Below are positions 1 to 7,501 of a DNA stretch of 26,921 nt, piece by piece. The position numbers were made by a program, and so were the translations under genes. Origin of the DNA: Bacillota bacterium (GTDB lineage Bacteria; Bacillota; Clostridia; Lachnospirales; Lachnospiraceae); contig JAEYRK010000068.1 of the NCBI GenBank assembly GCA_023435645.1, positions 1 through 26,921 of the forward strand, read 5' to 3'. Positions within the stretch are counted from its first letter, which is position 1. Every line of letters starts with the position of its first letter. Below the pieces are notes generated by a model. The model had not been told where the DNA came from, did not search any database, and saw nothing but the letters and a program-made list of their open reading frames with translations.

Positions 1-227
1 AAGACAATATCCAGTACATCTGCACTGTTCAGAAGGTTGCTTAAAAAACATCCGATGGCAAGTCCGGGAATGGCTGCCGGGGTGAAATAAGGAAGAATCG
101 TAAGCGCTTCCGCAATTCTAAACTGTACGGGGCCAAAGCTTGAAAAACTGAAGACAATAACAAGAACGGTATAGAGGGCTGCGATTACGGCAGCCTGTGT
201 GAGGAATAAAGTACTTTTTTGTTTCAT
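1..227 (-). CDS. queT: QueT-family transporter (ECF S component), 5' part only
   Basis: The leftward reading frame starts at the ATG at 227 and runs off the left edge, giving about 75 residues. The start is preceded by an AGGAG ribosome site at 236-240. The translation opens with a short basic N-terminus (MKQKST), then a hydrophobic helix, then a loop with FGPVQFRIAEALTILPYF and a Gly/Pro-rich second helix (TPAAIPGLAIGCFLSN). This FGPVQFRIAEAL segment is characteristic of the QueT/DUF988 membrane proteins, the substrate-binding S subunits of energy-coupling-factor transporters thought to bring in a queuosine precursor. The assignment fits the preQ1-like leader found directly upstream. The gene is cut by the window, so length and C-terminus cannot be judged. 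Confidence 0.8.
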   Translation of the reverse strand, partial: MKQKSTLFLTQAAVIAALYTVLVIVFSFSSFGPVQFRIAEALTILPYFTPAAIPGLAIGCFLSNLLNSADVLDIV

Positions 228-235
228 ATGAAATT

Positions 236-278
236 CTCCTTTAGTTTTGTTTTACGAGTGGAAGGTCTCGAACACTCG
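236..278 (-). promoter_or_regulatory. Candidate preQ1-I riboswitch in the queT leader
   Basis: On the minus strand the leader forms a 6-bp stem CGAGTG/CACTCG (278-273 with 260-255) closed by a 12-nt loop TTCGAGACCTTC, followed by the A-rich tail TAAAACAAAACTAAAGGAG that runs into the ribosome site of queT. A P1 stem, a 12-nt loop beginning TTC-N-AG and ending in C, and an AAAACTAA tail match the compact preQ1-I aptamer known from Bacillus. The loop CCTT can also pair with the AAGG of the ribosome site, suggesting translational control. The loop departs from the classic sequence in its second half and the tail is slightly longer, so it would be a variant. Confidence 0.62.
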
Positions 279-326
279 GTATATATTGCCCATAGATCTT
301 GATTTAAGGGCGTTTGCGACTTTATT

Positions 327-354
327 AGTATAGCATGAAAATGGAGGGTGTCAA
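327..354 (-). promoter_or_regulatory. Sigma-A promoter of the queT-like gene
   Basis: On the minus strand a consensus TTGACA (354-349) is followed after 16 bases by TATACT (332-327). The predicted transcript would start near 320 and carry about 90 nt of leader including the riboswitch-like hairpin. Confidence 0.65.
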
Positions 355-490
355 GCGGTGACGCATCTTTTGACTCAATTTTGGGGAAAGAAGCAAGAGT
401 TACACAATTTTATTATCTCTTAGAAACTCCTTAAACATTTTACTTTGTTCGAAAGTTATATTATTGTAATATTGATACGGAGGTGAGATT

Positions 491-1021
491 TTGTTAAGTA
501 GTGGGGACATGGATGACTTGATGGTACGGATATCAAAAAAGGATATGGATGCATTTCAAGAATTTTATATGGAAATGAATAAGGCCATATATGGTTTGGC
601 TTATGTAATTACGAAATCGCCATATGACGCCGAAGACATTATGCAAAATACCTTTATTAGAATTTGGGACAAAGCATATCAGTATCATCCTAGTACGAAT
701 GCAAGAGCATGGGCTATGAAAATAGCGCGTAATCTGGCCTTAACGAAGCTTAAGGATAGTAAGCGTTTTGTAGAACTGAGTACAGAGCTTCCGTCTGAAG
801 ATGCATTTATGAGAACAATTCATTTACAGGAGCTTACTATGCTATTATCTACCTTAAAAAAGGATGAACGCGAAATCGTAATACTTTATTCTGTGGGTTT
901 TTCTCATAAAGAGATAGCGGAAATTGTAAAAAAACCTTGTGCTACCGTACGCGGGAAGTATAGTAGGGCAATAAACAAAATGTCTATCATAGAAAGTGGG
1001 GGAAATTATGAGCGAGCTTGA
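491..1021 (+). CDS. ECF-type RNA polymerase sigma factor
   Basis: A 176-residue sigma-70 family protein of extracytoplasmic-function type. Region 2 spans roughly residues 22-88 (PYDAEDIMQNTFIRIW is the region 2.2 core; ARAWAMKIARNLA is region 2.4). Region 4 spans roughly 115-163, with the helix-turn-helix FSHKEIAEIVKKPCATVRGKYSRA. The start is a TTG at 491 preceded by GGAGGTGAG, the only good ribosome site here. It overlaps the next gene by 14 bp, the usual sigma/anti-sigma arrangement, so its activity is probably held in check by the membrane protein encoded next. The stimulus cannot be read from sequence. Upstream is AT-rich, with no clear consensus promoter that I would defend. Confidence 0.9.
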   Translation: MLSSGDMDDLMVRISKKDMDAFQEFYMEMNKAIYGLAYVITKSPYDAEDIMQNTFIRIWDKAYQYHPSTNARAWAMKIARNLALTKLKDSKRFVELSTELPSEDAFMRTIHLQELTMLLSTLKKDEREIVILYSVGFSHKEIAEIVKKPCATVRGKYSRAINKMSIIESGGNYERA

Positions 1022-2111
1022 TATTCTCTCAAGAATAAATGATATCTTAGAAAAAAGTACACCAGATAACCTTCCAATCATCAAAGAAAAGATCCAGAAG
1101 AGGGAAAATGAGAAAAGAAATGCTTCAAAATGCTTGTCATCAAAATGGCTCAAGGTTGCAGCCATCGCCTGTCTACTACTTGTTCTGGGCGGAGGTGTTA
1201 CGGTAGCAGCAGATAAGCTCTTAGGTACGGATTTCTTTCGCATATTTTCATTAAATCAAAAATCACATAATACAGATGATCAGGTATATATGGGCCTTGA
1301 TCAATATGAAGAGTTAAGCTCAAGCACATTCGGTACGGTAGTTGATACCGATGAATTAGCAATTGAAGTACTTGGTGCTGTTTCCAGTGGTAATGCAGCA
1401 ACTGTTATATTAAGGGTAACAGCGAAGCAATTAGATACGGTATTAATCAATAATGGCATTCTTCCTCAGGGCAATTATTGCTTTAATGACGTAACAAATG
1501 GAAGTTTGTTCGAGGATTATCAAGATGCGAGTTATCGTTATTACTATTCGCTTGAGGACGAGGATTTAAAGCCCAATCAATTTAATCTTCTATTCACTGT
1601 AATTAAGAAAGAGGCGATTACAGGGAAAGAGTATACGATAGATTTGAGAAGCTTTGGCTACTTTTCCGAGGGCAGATTTGCTACCTTGTATAATAATAGC
1701 TGGGATATTTCAATCAATTTTGATACGCAGGTGGATTACACGAAAACGGCTTATTTAGATAAAACAATATTCCTTGCTAATCAATATGTCACAATTAAGC
1801 AAATGAGTATCACACCATTCTCCTGCATTATTGAAATCGAGGGAAAAATACAGGAGGACACAGAGTTTAAAAGCATATTAAGAAAACTGGACGAACTGAA
1901 TGATGAATTAACAATAAGCTTTCATAATAACGCTATTCTTGATCAACGTGCCTTTACCCATTATGTGATAGGAGACAGGGCGGATAAAGATGGAAATATA
2001 AATCAGGAGGGTATGGCGTATTATCATTTGACTATTATGTTTGATCGGCCGATTCTAGTTCATAATATTGACGCGGTACACTTTCATGGAGAAAAATATG
2101 TTTTCCAGTAA
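1008..2111 (+). CDS. Single-TM anti-sigma factor, DUF4179-like
   Basis: A 367-residue protein starting at the ATG at 1008 (ribosome site GGGGGA at 998-1003); an in-frame GTG 12 bases earlier would lie inside that ribosome site and is less likely. Residues 1-45 are charged and helical (the expected cytoplasmic sigma-binding segment), about 47-69 form one membrane helix (WLKVAAIACLLLVLGGGVTVAA), and the remaining ~300 residues are a predicted extracellular sensor rich in beta-strand-like sequence. This architecture and the 14-bp overlap with the ECF sigma gene match the DUF4179/DUF5643-type anti-sigma proteins common in Firmicutes. No zinc-binding HxxxCxxC anti-sigma motif is present. The family name is inferred from layout; the sensor domain itself I do not recognise with certainty. 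Confidence 0.75.
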   Translation: MSELDILSRINDILEKSTPDNLPIIKEKIQKRENEKRNASKCLSSKWLKVAAIACLLLVLGGGVTVAADKLLGTDFFRIFSLNQKSHNTDDQVYMGLDQYEELSSSTFGTVVDTDELAIEVLGAVSSGNAATVILRVTAKQLDTVLINNGILPQGNYCFNDVTNGSLFEDYQDASYRYYYSLEDEDLKPNQFNLLFTVIKKEAITGKEYTIDLRSFGYFSEGRFATLYNNSWDISINFDTQVDYTKTAYLDKTIFLANQYVTIKQMSITPFSCIIEIEGKIQEDTEFKSILRKLDELNDELTISFHNNAILDQRAFTHYVIGDRADKDGNINQEGMAYYHLTIMFDRPILVHNIDAVHFHGEKYVFQ

Positions 2112-2264
2112 TGAGTATATGGGATCTATGCGAATAGTATTCCCGAGATTGCTGCTCAATCAGCTGCGATCACGTATAGTGGACTTTGTTATTCATAGTA
2201 AAGGGAAGAAGATATCAGGTATCAGAATGAATAAGAACATACAATATTTAGACATATAATATTG

Positions 2265-2307
2265 AACGAGGTAACGTTTAAAATTTAAACGCTGCCTCGT
2301 TTTTTTT
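2265..2307 (+). terminator. Rho-independent terminator of the sigma/anti-sigma operon
   Basis: A long hairpin with arms AACGAGGTAACGTTTAAA and ATTTAAACGCTGCCTCGTT (one internal mismatch) is followed by eight T. The right-hand T-run and lack of an equivalent A-run on the left make it a rightward terminator. Confidence 0.9.
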
Positions 2308-2380
2308 ACCACATTCAGACAATAACATAAGAATACGTATGTCTGGAATGCTTTATATAATTCAGTGATGAGCCGAGCAA

Positions 2381-3157
2381 CTATAGCTGATACCATTGGG
2401 ACTTATTTAGCTCCAGTATTTGCTCGATTTGATAACGTGTTTCTAGTATATGTCGAATAAATAAATCCTTTTTGCTTTCATCATAACGATAAGTTGGTAT
2501 TGCAATACTAATGCCGGAAACTACCTTATGCTCTAGGTGTATTGGCGTAGCGATACAGCGGATTCCAAGAGTTGATTCCTGATATTCATATGCGATTCCT
2601 GTTTCCCTTGTTTTTTGGGATTGTTCTGCTAATACATGAATATCGGTAATCGTATATGGGGTTATGGCTTTTAAGCCCTCTGGATAAAGCTGCTTTAACT
2701 CTTCTAAACTAAATTGGCTTAAGATAGCTTTACCGAATCCTGTAGAATAGGCCGGAAGCTTATTTGCTACTGAGGCAGTGATACGGATTGCATTGGTTGA
2801 TTCGCTCTTTAATAAGTATAGTACATCAGCTCCTGATAAAACTCCAAAATATGTAGTTTCATCAGTTAAGTTAGTAAGCGTAGTTAACTTTTCTTTTATG
2901 TGATCCAAAACATTAACTCTACTTAAATATTGATTACCTAAAATAAATAGAGATTCACCTAAGAGATATTTTTGAGTTTTATCGTTAAACTTTAGATATT
3001 TGCGGGCAACTAAGGTCTGAATAAGGGGATGGATGCTTCCCTTAGGAATATCTAATTCGGTTATCATTTCTGAAAAACTCATTCCCTCATCATGTTTTGA
3101 TACTAATTCTATAATATTTAATATTCTAGAGCAGGTTCTATGCTCAGTAAAATCCAT
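2381..3157 (-). CDS. IclR-family transcriptional regulator
   Basis: A 258-residue regulator, divergent from the sugar-acid operon. Residues about 6-65 form the winged helix (RILNIIELVSKHDEGMSFSE, PKGSIHPLIQTLVARKYL), and about 75-250 the GAF-like effector domain with the family segments YSTGFGKAILSQF, ETGIAYEYQES and IRCIATPI. The start is the ATG at 3157, seven bases after AAGGAGGT; a GTG at 3166 lies directly on that ribosome site and is rejected. IclR proteins often control sugar-acid and aromatic catabolism and bind short palindromes; a perfect 16-bp palindrome lies in the facing promoter region at 3481-3496. It is therefore probably the repressor (or activator) of the liv-like/dgo operon with a 2-keto-3-deoxy acid or its phosphate as ligand, which is inference. 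Confidence 0.92.
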   Translation of the reverse strand: MDFTEHRTCSRILNIIELVSKHDEGMSFSEMITELDIPKGSIHPLIQTLVARKYLKFNDKTQKYLLGESLFILGNQYLSRVNVLDHIKEKLTTLTNLTDETTYFGVLSGADVLYLLKSESTNAIRITASVANKLPAYSTGFGKAILSQFSLEELKQLYPEGLKAITPYTITDIHVLAEQSQKTRETGIAYEYQESTLGIRCIATPIHLEHKVVSGISIAIPTYRYDESKKDLFIRHILETRYQIEQILELNKSQWYQL

Positions 3158-3234
3158 TGTGTGCACCTCCTTAAATCATGCGATAACTCCTCTTTCATAC
3201 ATTTTATCCGACGTACATTGTTTGATTGTAAGTT

Positions 3235-3263
3235 ATTATACAACATAAAAATAAGTCGGTAAA
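3235..3263 (-). promoter_or_regulatory. Promoter of the iclR-type gene
   Basis: Minus strand TTTACC (3263-3258), 17-base spacer, TATAAT (3240-3235), about 75 bases upstream of the start codon. Together with the rightward promoter at 3431 this is what the 396-bp gap 3158-3553 holds; the rest is AT-rich with no other supported feature. Confidence 0.55.
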
Positions 3264-3430
3264 TATAAACTAGAAAATTATCTTTGAATGTGTCCAATAG
3301 CTAGTAAACAAAGAGTTAATTTATACAATTTCTTTAAGATTTTACTATTACAACAAGTAGAATTCAACAATTTTACTCTTTTGATAACTATTACATATAG
3401 AAAATAGACAAAAAAAATACAATAATTATA

Positions 3431-3459
3431 TTGACAATATACATATTAGCTGATAGAAT
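3431..3459 (+). promoter_or_regulatory. Promoter of the Liv-type/dgo operon
   Basis: A consensus TTGACA (3431-3436), 17-base spacer and TAGAAT (3454-3459). Transcription should start around 3466, giving a leader of about 90 nt that contains the 16-bp palindrome. Confidence 0.8.
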
Positions 3460-3480
3460 TAAGTTGCAATAAGGAACACG

Positions 3481-3496
3481 GTTCGTATATACGAAC
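3481..3496. promoter_or_regulatory. Perfect 16-bp palindrome, candidate IclR-type operator
   Basis: GTTCGTATATACGAAC is perfectly self-complementary and lies about 15-30 bases downstream of the predicted transcription start of the operon, a roadblock/repression position. The GTTCG...CGAAC half-sites resemble those reported for IclR-family PobR/PcaU-type regulators. Binding by the adjacent IclR protein is inferred from position and symmetry. Confidence 0.65.
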
Positions 3497-3553
3497 AAGA
3501 AGCATGTATGAACCATGACACAAAACACTAAAACATGGTAGAAGGAGATAAGT

Positions 3554-4822
3554 ATGAGAAAGAGAAAAACCAGTCTAATGGTAACGCTGCTACTAATTGT
3601 GAGCATGTTTTTGGGAGCTTGTGGTAATAACACACAAACTTCACCGGAAGGAAAAAATGACGAGAATAAGGCTACTGAAAAACCTACCAAAGACGAGGAA
3701 GCAATTAAGATAGCATTTATTTATCCGTTATCAGGCGGTAGTGCTGAATCAGGAAATATGTGCCTGGATGCTGCTAACTTAGCTGTAAAAAACATAAATG
3801 ATGCCGGTGGTATCAAAGCTTTGGGTGGTAGGAAGCTTGAGCTGGTAATATTTGATGGAACAAGTGATCCTGCACAAAGTAAGAACGTAGCGGAAAGAGC
3901 TTTAAGCGACAAAGACATAGTGGCTGCTGTTGGTAGCGGTAGTAGCGCGCTAACACTTCCCATGCTTCCGGCATTTGAAAAGAATAAGGTTCCTCTTTTA
4001 ACTTTCTCAAACTCAGTTGATATTACAAATCAAGGATATCAATATGTATTCTCTATTACAAACAGAGGAACACAATTAGGTGAATATAACATTGAGTTTT
4101 TAAATTACTTAAATAATGATCTGGGTTATTCCTATAAAAAAGTTGCTATTATTTACGAGAACTCAGCAAATGGAATCAACATGGCTGATGGAGCAAGGAA
4201 GAGTGCACAAAACATGGGATTGGAAATTGTATTTGACGAATCCTATCAAGCAGGAAATGCTGACTTTGCACCTATGATAACAGCAATCAAAAACTCTGGA
4301 GCTGAGGTTGTAATGCCTTATGGTTATATGCAGGAGCAAAAGCTTATCTTCTCTGCAATGAGAGACATTGATTTCTATCCATTGGTAATGGGTAACTCTA
4401 ACTGGCCTTCCTTCTACGAAGCTTTAGGTGATGCAACCAACGGTGTTGTTACAGTTGGTAACTGGAACTGGAACACTAAATTAGTCCAGAATAGTGAAGA
4501 GTATACAAAAATCGTAAATCAATTTGAAGAAACCTATGGATATTTTATGACAGAGCAATCTGGACCCACCTATGATGCAGTAAAGATTATTGCAAATGCC
4601 TTAGAAATTTGCGGTAGCACTGATTCTGTTGAATTAAGAAATACAATTTCCGCCAATAAATTTGATGGTATGCAATTAACTGGTGTTTATGAATTCAATG
4701 AAAAGGGCGAAAACATCAATGGTGTTCCTGCTGTTTCACAGTGGCAATATGGTAAACCGGTCGCAGTATATCCTATTGAGTACGCAGGTTCTGAATATAT
4801 TGCACCTGATAAGTTCAATTAA
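3554..4822 (+). CDS. Periplasmic-binding-type lipoprotein of a Liv/HAAT ABC importer
   Basis: A 422-residue substrate-binding lipoprotein. The ATG at 3554 follows AGAAGGAGATAAGT. Residues 1-23 are a lipoprotein signal with lipobox LGAC (Cys23), followed by a charged linker to about residue 48 and then a Peripla_BP_6 (LivK-like) fold opening with IKIAFIYPLSGGSAESG and containing ALGGRKLELVIFDGTSDP. Proteins of this class bind branched-chain amino acids, but the family also serves amides, urea and aromatic acids. Because the operon ends with sugar-acid enzymes and no amino-acid gene is present, the ligand is more likely a 2-keto-3-deoxy or related sugar acid; this is inference. A long hairpin directly follows the gene. 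Confidence 0.9.
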   Translation: MRKRKTSLMVTLLLIVSMFLGACGNNTQTSPEGKNDENKATEKPTKDEEAIKIAFIYPLSGGSAESGNMCLDAANLAVKNINDAGGIKALGGRKLELVIFDGTSDPAQSKNVAERALSDKDIVAAVGSGSSALTLPMLPAFEKNKVPLLTFSNSVDITNQGYQYVFSITNRGTQLGEYNIEFLNYLNNDLGYSYKKVAIIYENSANGINMADGARKSAQNMGLEIVFDESYQAGNADFAPMITAIKNSGAEVVMPYGYMQEQKLIFSAMRDIDFYPLVMGNSNWPSFYEALGDATNGVVTVGNWNWNTKLVQNSEEYTKIVNQFEETYGYFMTEQSGPTYDAVKIIANALEICGSTDSVELRNTISANKFDGMQLTGVYEFNEKGENINGVPAVSQWQYGKPVAVYPIEYAGSEYIAPDKFN

Positions 4823-4842
4823 TCCAAAGTAAATTAATAGTA

Positions 4843-4882
4843 ATACACTCTATATTGGTCTATGGACCAATATAGAGTGTAT
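4843..4882 (+). other. Perfect 18-bp intercistronic hairpin after the binding-protein gene
   Basis: Arms ATACACTCTATATTGGTC (4843-4860) and GACCAATATAGAGTGTAT (4865-4882) are exact complements around the loop TATG. No T-run follows, so it is not a classic terminator. It lies between the binding-protein stop and the permease ribosome site, where such stems commonly protect the upstream message or partly attenuate downstream expression. Confidence 0.85.
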
Positions 4883-4900
4883 CAATTTAGGAGGTCTACT

Positions 4901-5782
4901 GTGTCATCATATTGGTTAATAGGTCAAACAATACTGAATGGGTTAACGATGGGTGGAATCTATGCACTTATATCGGTTGGTTTAACGATGATATTTGGCG
5001 TAATGAAGGTAATCAATTTTGCACAAGGTGAATTCCTAATGGTAGGAATGTTTATGACCTTGTTATTACATCGCATAACAGGCTTAGGGCCATATTATTT
5101 GGTTATCCCTGTTGCTATCATCATGTTTATCATTGGTATGTGCATTTATAGAATATTAATCAAACCCATTATTGGAAGAGATGGAACAAGCTTCATTATA
5201 ATAACGATGGGACTTTCTTATGTTCTTATCACTGTAATTCAATTGATTTTCTCTGCTACCAGTCAAAGTGTAGTTACAGAAGTTAGTAGAATATCCGTTA
5301 AGCTTGGTAGCTTTAATATTGCATTATCAAGAGTGGTTGCTTGTGGTGTTATGTTGGTATTTGTAACTATTGTTTATTTCTTTTTGAAAATGACTGATGT
5401 TGGAAGGGCTATGAGAGCTACATCAGAAAATAGAGAAGTATCTCAGATGCTAGGGATAAAGACAAACAGTATATATAGATTTGCTTTTTCTATCGGTATT
5501 ACTTTAGCTGGTATAACCGGTGTATTGCTTACACCGATCTACTATGTATATCCTACAGTAGGAGCACCCTTTAAGACGATTGCTATGGCTTGTGTGGTTC
5601 TTGGCGGACTCGGTAATATATGGGGAGCGGTTATTGGTGGATTACTGGCTGGATTATTTGAGGCATTTATAGGATCTTATATCTCTTTCGACTTGGCGCC
5701 GGGCGGAGCTTATTTAATTCTAATTCTTGTACTTGCATTTAAGCCGAATGGACTACTTGGGAAAGGAGCTAGAAAGGCATAA
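4901..5782 (+). CDS. LivH-type ABC permease
   Basis: A 293-residue membrane protein with about eight hydrophobic helices. I place the start at the GTG at 4901, five bases after TAGGAGGT; the ATG at 4862 lies inside the hairpin and has no ribosome site. The family hallmarks are the early NGLTMGGIYALISVGLTMIFGVMKVINFAQGEF segment, the cytoplasmic EAA-like loop around DVGRAMRATSENREVSQMLGI, and the Gly-rich C-terminal VVLGGLGNIWGAVIGGLLAG. It should pair with the next gene to form the translocation pore of the importer. TAATG overlap (the last A of the stop is the first base of the next ATG) shows translational coupling. Confidence 0.92.
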   Translation: MSSYWLIGQTILNGLTMGGIYALISVGLTMIFGVMKVINFAQGEFLMVGMFMTLLLHRITGLGPYYLVIPVAIIMFIIGMCIYRILIKPIIGRDGTSFIIITMGLSYVLITVIQLIFSATSQSVVTEVSRISVKLGSFNIALSRVVACGVMLVFVTIVYFFLKMTDVGRAMRATSENREVSQMLGIKTNSIYRFAFSIGITLAGITGVLLTPIYYVYPTVGAPFKTIAMACVVLGGLGNIWGAVIGGLLAGLFEAFIGSYISFDLAPGGAYLILILVLAFKPNGLLGKGARKA

Positions 5783-6804
5783 TGAGTAAAGTGAAATTTT
5801 CTAAGAAAGCTATATTACTATGTTTGGCTATCCTTATTCTTGCGATTTTCCCAATGTTTGCATCAAGTAATTATATCATATCCGTTGGTGTATTCTTTTG
5901 TACCTTTGCTTGTTTGGGCTCTGCTTGGAATATTATTGGCGGATATGCCGCACAGATTTCCTGGTGCCATGCTGCATTTGTAGCAATTGGTTCTTATACA
6001 AGCTTTATTCTATTTAATAATTACGGAATTAGTCCTTGGTTAGGAATGCTATTGGGTGCTGTAATATCAGCACTTGTAGCAACCATCATTGGAAGTATCT
6101 CCTTTAAACTAAGGGGCCCCTTCTTTTCCCTTTCAACCATTGGCTTTGCAGAATTAGTAAAGGTATTTCTATTGTACAAAAAGGATTTAACCAAGGGTGC
6201 AAATGGACTTGTTATTACTTTTAAAGAAGATAATTTTTGGCATTTAACATTTTCCTCCGATAAAATGTATTATTATATCCTCTTGGTTTTCTTAATTATT
6301 ACAGTATGTGTGGTTAGAATTATTGAAAAGTCGAGATTAGGATATTACTTAAAAGCAATTAGAGCAGATGAAGATGCAGTTCAATCCCTAGGTATTAATT
6401 CAAACCAGGTCAAACTTAAGGCATTTGTTATCAGCTCCATAATAGCTTCTATCGTTGGAACAATATATGCTTTCTTCCTTAGCTATATCGATCCTGCCAG
6501 CGTAGGTGGACTTGATTTATCTACGAAAATTGGAACGATGGCAATTGTTGGAGGACTGGGTACCATCGGTGGTCCGATCATAGGATCCTTCTTCCTTGTT
6601 ATTTTGTCTGAGGTAACTAACATATTCTTAGGTGAATCAGGTGCGGGTATGCTTCTTTACGGTATTATGATGATTATCGTATTTATCTTCAAACCTCAAG
6701 GCCTTATCGGCATCTTTAATAAAGAAACTCTCAATAGTATAAAAAAACTAATAAAAGGCAAGAGGAGGGGAGCTGCTAATGGTAACACAATTAAAGCTAA
6801 ATAA
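5782..6804 (+). CDS. LivM-type ABC permease
   Basis: A 340-residue integral membrane protein that starts 1 bp into the stop of the livH-like gene. It carries the LivM hallmarks: NIIGGYAAQISWCHAAFVAIGSYTS near residue 50, FKLRGPFFSLSTIGFAELVK near 110, the cytoplasmic SRLGYYLKAIRADEDAVQSLGI loop near 180-205, and the C-terminal GGLGTIGGPIIGSFF. The final ~25 residues are basic (KKLIKGKRRGAANGN) and overlap the ATPase gene by 26 bp. It forms the second half of the membrane channel. Confidence 0.92.
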   Translation: MSKVKFSKKAILLCLAILILAIFPMFASSNYIISVGVFFCTFACLGSAWNIIGGYAAQISWCHAAFVAIGSYTSFILFNNYGISPWLGMLLGAVISALVATIIGSISFKLRGPFFSLSTIGFAELVKVFLLYKKDLTKGANGLVITFKEDNFWHLTFSSDKMYYYILLVFLIITVCVVRIIEKSRLGYYLKAIRADEDAVQSLGINSNQVKLKAFVISSIIASIVGTIYAFFLSYIDPASVGGLDLSTKIGTMAIVGGLGTIGGPIIGSFFLVILSEVTNIFLGESGAGMLLYGIMMIIVFIFKPQGLIGIFNKETLNSIKKLIKGKRRGAANGNTIKAK

Positions 6805-7501
6805 TCTTAAAAAGTCATTTGGTGGTGTACATGCGATCGATGATGTTAGCTTTGAAGTATATCAGGGTGAAATATTAGGACTGATTGGCCCTAATGGTTC
6901 TGGTAAATCCACTTGTGTTAATTTAATTAGTGGTGTTTATAAACAGGATTCCGGCGAAATCTTCTTTGAAGGAAAGAATATTAATAAGCTAAGTATTCCA
7001 AACAGATCTAGAATTGGTATTGGACGAACGTTTCAATCCCCAAAGCCTTTTACTGGGTTAACGATCTATGAAAGTGTATTTACGATAGCAATTCAAAAAA
7101 TGTCCTATCATGAAGCTGATAAAAAGGTAATGGAGATTCTTGAGCTTACAGATCTATTAGAAGTGAAGGATTGGCCAAGTGAGAAGCTTCCTATAGAGAG
7201 AAGAAAATGGCTTGACATGGCAAGAATTTTAGCTACAGATCCTAAGATTATAATGTTGGATGAAGTAATGGCAGGCTTAAATCCCTCTGAAATTGATCAT
7301 AGTGTTGAATTGGTAAGACGTATTAATAACACAGGAATTACTATTTTATTTATCGAGCATGTAATGAAAGCGGTAGTTAAGCTTTGCAGCAGACTTGTTG
7401 TTTTAAATGAAGGAAAATTGATTTGCCAAGGTGCACCGGAGGATGTAATGAATGATCCAAAGGTAATCAAAGCCTATCTAGGAGGGGGTTCTAATGCTTA
7501 A
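6779..7501 (+). CDS. LivG-type ABC ATPase with atypical signature motif
   Basis: A 240-residue ABC ATPase. Walker A is GPNGSGKST (37-45), the Q-loop glutamine is at 86 (FQSP), Walker B is IIMLDE (157-162) and the switch histidine lies in IEHV (about 193-196). The LivG-specific C-terminal tail (YLGGG) is present. The signature motif, normally LSxGQ, reads LPIER (about 137-141, SEKLPIERRKWLDMARIL), without the glycine, so the nucleotide site built with the partner's Walker A is probably degenerate. The start ATG at 6779 follows GAGGAGGGG and lies inside the end of the previous gene. It should pair with the next ATPase. Confidence 0.92.
   Translation: MVTQLKLNNLKKSFGGVHAIDDVSFEVYQGEILGLIGPNGSGKSTCVNLISGVYKQDSGEIFFEGKNINKLSIPNRSRIGIGRTFQSPKPFTGLTIYESVFTIAIQKMSYHEADKKVMEILELTDLLEVKDWPSEKLPIERRKWLDMARILATDPKIIMLDEVMAGLNPSEIDHSVELVRRINNTGITILFIEHVMKAVVKLCSRLVVLNEGKLICQGAPEDVMNDPKVIKAYLGGGSNA

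Noticed and set aside
2068..2259. 63-codon frame overlapping the anti-sigma 3' end
   Set aside because: No ribosome site, overlaps a real gene, ends inside the region leading to the terminator and has no recognisable domain.
4862..4900. Upstream ATG giving 13 extra residues to the LivH-type permease
   Set aside because: It lies inside the perfect hairpin and has no ribosome site; the GTG at 4901 has TAGGAGGT.
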